This document shows positions 59,991 through 64,000 of a stretch of 64,000 bases of DNA, in pieces. The notes beneath the pieces are model-generated. The model saw only the letters and a program-made list of their open reading frames with translations, was not told where the DNA came from and did no database searches. The translations under genes were made by a program, and so were the position numbers. Position 1 is the first letter of the stretch; each line of letters opens with the position of its first letter. The DNA is taken from positions 1 to 64,000 of the forward strand of contig JAFREE010000018.1 of NCBI GenBank assembly GCA_019400425.1. The letters are read 5' to 3'. The stretch comes from Hymenochaete sp. R1 (lineage: Eukaryota > Basidiomycota > Agaricomycetes > Hymenochaetales > Hymenochaetaceae).

Positions 59991-61957
59991 GCTAGAAGAA
60001 GACGAGATAGAGGTCAGTTACAACGCCTGTGACACTGGTATCAGGCAGAGTATTGGATTTTGTCGAGTTTGCCACCAAGGTATGGGTCCAGTGGACTGAG
60101 ATGAATATCGATGTGAGGCTGGGGCTGAGCTGACACCAATCCGGCGCGTGATGGTGATGTTTCTTAGCACATGCACCCTAATCCGAATATCACGCTGCAG
60201 TTTCAAAGTTCAGAGCTAGGCGCTTAAGTCAACCTCGAGGTCATTGATGATACTGTGCGTGCTGTTTGATGAACACCTGACGTGCGGGCATGAAGTAGCG
60301 TTAAACAGCATTTATCTGAGCTATTGAAGCTGAAGAGAAATCAACTTTAGAAGGCTGCTGATATCGTAATTTGGGGGCTTTGCGACTTTCGAACAAGTTT
60401 GGTCTGCGTTTTCTTTCACATAAGATGTCCCATTGACATTTGAAATATTTGAGGATCAGGATAGTGCGGTGCTCCCTGGACCGAGAACTACTGCAACAAT
60501 CAGCACAGCGATCATATTTTGTGAAAAGACCCACTTGGCATCGAAGTCCAGCAGATGTGATCATCTTGATCATTGAAGACATCATATTCGATGTTTCAAC
60601 GAGAAAAGATCATCATGAAAAGTCGTAGCTGAATAGGGCGCGTATCTACAATCACCTCAAGTGCGTCACCTTCTCACTTCTATATTCCAACCCACCACGT
60701 CCACAAAATCATATTGCTATCGACAATAGCTCCTCCGAGGGCTGCGTCGAAGCTAACGAAGCCGATAGCTCCCCAGCGAGTCTTGCATCTTGAGCTAAAG
60801 GATTGGTGATGGTTTCAACATCCATGAGGACGTCGAAGTGTCGCAGGGTTACAAAGGGCAGTGCTCAAATGTATTCCAAGAAAGCGATAAGATTCAGCTG
60901 AACAATAAAGCGACATCTCATGAGAGAGCCAATGAACAAGGAAAGCATAGGGCAGGCCGTGATTGCGACGAACTTGACAATATGCAGAGCTTCCTACTCT
61001 CCATCGGATCTCCTCCGAATTGACTATTGTACCTCGAAGGAGACCGTCAATTCTTTGGTCGACGATTTCCATTCCGCTCTGTAGCGGTATAACAGACATG
61101 GGTATCTTTGACAGAAGCAATTGGGCGCCAGAAGAAGTGATGGGCAGTCCCAACCCAGTCGAGCAACTCCAAACGAAACCGCGAATAGTTTATTCTTCAT
61201 AAAGGAGGAAGAAGCACGTAAGAACATGAAGAAGTGGTTCCCTTCAACTAACGACTTACTTTCTCGTCACAATTCGTCAAGGTACTGGCTTGTCTGGTTG
61301 AGCACACCGAGACCGGCGCTTAGACGTCGGTCTTGCATAACTTCCTTCCACCCAATTCGCGCGTGAAAACATCAGAGTGCTCGCCATGCATAATACATGG
61401 CACCAGGCGAGTTGATCACGCTTCGAAACGATATGCGCTTCTTAGATCGGTGAAGAGTTGAGGCTACGGGCGCGGTGGGATACTTCCCGCCTTGATGTCC
61501 AAAGGCGCTTCGGCGACGCTAGATGCGGGGAAGAAGGTACAGTATTTCCTTTCGAATCCAACTAGGGATAGCATCCATCTGATTGACAAGATGCTTGCAA
61601 AGCGTTCGATGGGCATTCTTCAGGTCGAGGTTCATCTTGCTGTTCCACTAAACAATACGAAACGACAGGCAAGGCTGTGTTAAGTCATGTAGTTACGAGA
61701 TGTACCACAAACTTACAATGATTCCAATGCCAGCTCACTTCACGAAAAAGCGAACTTGTACGCGCACTCGCAACGCTGCTGGCATGTTGATGGTCGAAAT
61801 CCAAGAACACCTCCGCTGCAACGAACTTGAAAAATGTGCAAACAAGCGCAAGCAACGCGATTCGCGTCTTCATTGCAATCCAGCTTCGGACGTCACCCTC
61901 TCTCCTAGTCCCTTCTTCCAAGCTCTTTGGGAAACCCCTGCCTCCCAAAGCATCAAA
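59991..61957. other. intergenic, right border of the array
   Basis: No gene supported. The repeat at 61463-61500 resembles the 3' flank of M9 and may mark a lost array member. Several ORFs of 60-112 codons are without domains. The promoter of the NAA10 gene should lie near 61,900. Confidence 0.5.
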
Positions 61958-62883
61958 ATGAGCATCCGAGTAGCAACGGTGAGTACCATTTAAGCCACAC
62001 TGTACTGTACCAAAAAGAGGTCATCTAAACGAACGATATCTAACAGGTGAACGACATGATGGGCATGCAGGCCTGCAATACGCAGAACCTGCCCGAGAAC
62101 TATACGTTGAAATACTGTGCGTATATTGTGACCTTGTCATGATACCCAAAAGAGCTTATAGAAATGGTTGATCGTGTGTACTGTGCCAACTGCGAAAGCA
62201 GATCTGTACCATATCATGTCCTGGCCTACGCTCTCGTTTGTGGCGGAAGACGAGAAGGGTCGCATCGTAGGCTACATCCTTGCCAAAATGTACGATAATA
62301 CCCATTTCTTTCATTTCTCAAAGTCACGGAGCTGACTTTGTTATCGGAAATGTCTGATAGGGAAGATGACCTACAAGAAGGGGAGGAACCGCACGGGCAC
62401 GTCACCTCCATCTCTGTCCTGCGAGGCTACCGCCGGCTCGGGATCGCGAAACGGCTCATGCTGCAAGCTCGTAAGTCCTGTTTCTGAACCCCCGTAAAAC
62501 CTCTGCTCACGAACGCCTGCTTTCCGTCATCGTTAATCCACCCATGGAACTCGACTCGCCTCACCTTGCCTCGTTCGACTCTCCACGTACATCTACCTCA
62601 CCCACTCGAAATAGAGGACCAAATGTCCACTGTGTACCGTGCATCGTACGTATCACTACATGTTCGCAGGTCCAACAAGGCGGCCATCGGATTATACCAA
62701 AAGACATTGAAGTTCAAGGAGGACAAAATAGAGAAATCATATTGTGAGTACGCATGTCTTGCACTCTTTCACAGCATTTCGCACGGCCTTCGTAAAAGTC
62801 TGCTGACTATGCCCTTTGAAATTTTAGACGCTGATGGTGAAGATGCGTATGCGATGCGGCTGAAGTTCGATCCGGCTTCATGA
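61958..62883 (+). CDS. NAA10: N-alpha-acetyltransferase, catalytic subunit of NatA (Ard1/NAA10)
   Basis: Six exons (61958-61978, 62047-62116, 62202-62289, 62361-62470, 62615-62743, 62828-62883) sum to 474 nt, or 157 aa. It begins [20 protein letters not shown], then [46 protein letters not shown] (acetyl-CoA motif R-R-x-G-I-A), [17 protein letters not shown] and [11 protein letters not shown]. These are the diagnostic NAA10 blocks. It acetylates N-termini of nascent proteins on the ribosome with NAA15. The protein stops soon after the GNAT fold, without the long acidic tail of animal NAA10. Confidence 0.96.
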
Positions 62884-63030
62884 CGTGGGGGGCCATAGAT
62901 TGCATAGGAGTGCTAGGTGTGTAAGGTACAAATGGTGTATACAATTCGTTCATCTGTTATACAAAAAAGTAGTATCTACGGTAATATAAATGGCAGTGTA
63001 AGCTTGAGGATCGGGGTCGCTTTCCTAAAT

Positions 63031-64000
63031 CTAAACACTTCCTTCCTTGAAGCTAATCTCTTCAGACGTCCGGCCTCTTGAAACAGCGACGGCTTCCCTG
63101 ATAATCTTTGCTGTCTCCAATCCCAGTGAGTAGTACGAGTCGTTCGTACCGGGCTCGAACATGCCTACATGAGCATCAACCTCGTTCTCGGCGAGATTGT
63201 TTTGACAAAGGGAGAAATGCGAAAGGAGGGTCTGGCTGGAGTTCGAGGGAGGGAGGACGATGAACGTTCGAGAGGTGGAATGCTCAGCATTCGGAGGAAG
63301 GGATGTATAAAAGCTTTAAAATGCCCAAATTAACAAGGAACTGAGCCACGACGGGAGAACAAAAAGAGAATACTCACTCTCGGAACCCAACTCCCAACAT
63401 CTCTTCGATCTCCACGAGCTTCCCAACACGCCCCTTCAACTTCTTCTCGTCCCACAACGTCCCAACATACTTCATATGATCCGTCGCCCACGTATACCCC
63501 TGCCCAATATCTTCCCTCTTATAATACGCAGCGCCAGCCGCCATACCACTCAGCACCAACCCACCAACGCCATACGCAACCGGGACAGCCCATTTCGTCC
63601 AACTAGAAGCAGAGTCGGAGACAGGCGAAGCTGTGATGGCTCCAGCAGGCTGCGTGGCGCTTGCTGATGTTGCAGGTGAAGAAGATTTGGAGAAAATGGC
63701 ACTGAGGGAGGTGGCGGCGTTTTTGGCGGTTTGGGCGTAGCTTAAGGCTTTGGTGGCGCTGTTCTTGAAGACGAAGGGGTGGAGTCCGAAGTACTTTTGG
63801 ATGTACTTTAGCTGGAACCGATATTAGGAATGCTTGCGCATGGACTCACGGGAGTGTCAAAAGCTATGCAGGCGATGATCCTAGGCCAAAGAGGAGCTCT
63901 CTCGTCAGGTCTGGAAGTGACCATACCGATGAGAGAATCTGCAGCGACGAGCCCTCCCATACTGAATAACACACGAATTCAACTCGGACCCAATCACTTA
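63031..64000 (-). CDS. alpha/beta hydrolase-like protein (lipase/DUF676-like), 5' end outside window
   Basis: Three exons of the C-terminal part are visible, ending at TAG 63031-63033. The 5'-most visible exon starts at 63961 with MGGLVAADSLIG, the end of a G-H-S-M-G-G nucleophile elbow; the Ser codon itself is split by the intron. The text then reads LWPRIIACIAFDTP, LHPFVFKNSATKALSYAQTA, a Ser/Ala linker, a hydrophobic stretch (VPVAYGVGGLVLSGMAAGAA) that may be a membrane segment, KYVGTLWDEKKLKGRV and FYTSLPP. It resembles a fungal serine-hydrolase family with no settled name. Substrate and location are unknown; the N-terminal half lies beyond 64,000. Confidence 0.75.

Overview
The window looks like nuclear DNA of a basidiomycete fungus, most likely an Agaricomycete. 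Genes are cut by many 45-70 nt GT-AG introns. Single-copy genes include a USP/Ubp1-type deubiquitinase and an NAA10 acetyltransferase. The dominant family is a 7-TM-like protein whose N-terminus matches DUF6533, a family typical of Agaricomycetes. All exon structures below were spliced by eye on the raw sequence; no alignment or search was run.

Layout. (1) 1-17,100: plus-strand tandem array of DUF6533-like genes: four apparently intact copies (4,879; 7,973; 10,694; 15,347), one copy split by a solo LTR (610-2,840) and one 3' fragment (12,856-13,385). (2) 18,332-29,514: single-copy block with a monocarboxylate-type MFS transporter, a second and unrelated multi-TM protein, a membrane-anchored ubiquitin-specific protease, and an 80-aa SH3/KOW-like protein. 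(3) 30,283-59,990: nine more DUF6533-like copies, all on the minus strand. One carries a 199-bp MITE in an intron, and a decayed piece of the USP gene lies between two copies. (4) 61,958-64,000: NAA10 and a partial alpha/beta hydrolase-like gene. The two half-arrays point toward each other across the single-copy block.

The DUF6533-like genes are the centre of interest. Each spreads about 340 codons over about 15 exons in about 1.75 kb, including a 15-nt exon (V-K-Y-F-W) and an exon that must be exactly 2 nt long. All 14 copies that retain this region have the same arrangement: ag, then two bases, then gtRYgt. The two bases complete a conserved Glu-Cys pair and keep the frame. In the reference copy (10,694-12,440) the spliced exons sum to 1,026 nt (341 codons plus stop) only if this exon is counted. 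Several copies also need GC-AG introns.

Function of the array proteins is unknown. Their 7-TM layout and birth-and-death pattern suit a receptor-like or recognition family, but that is inference. The rest of the window looks like ordinary housekeeping genes.
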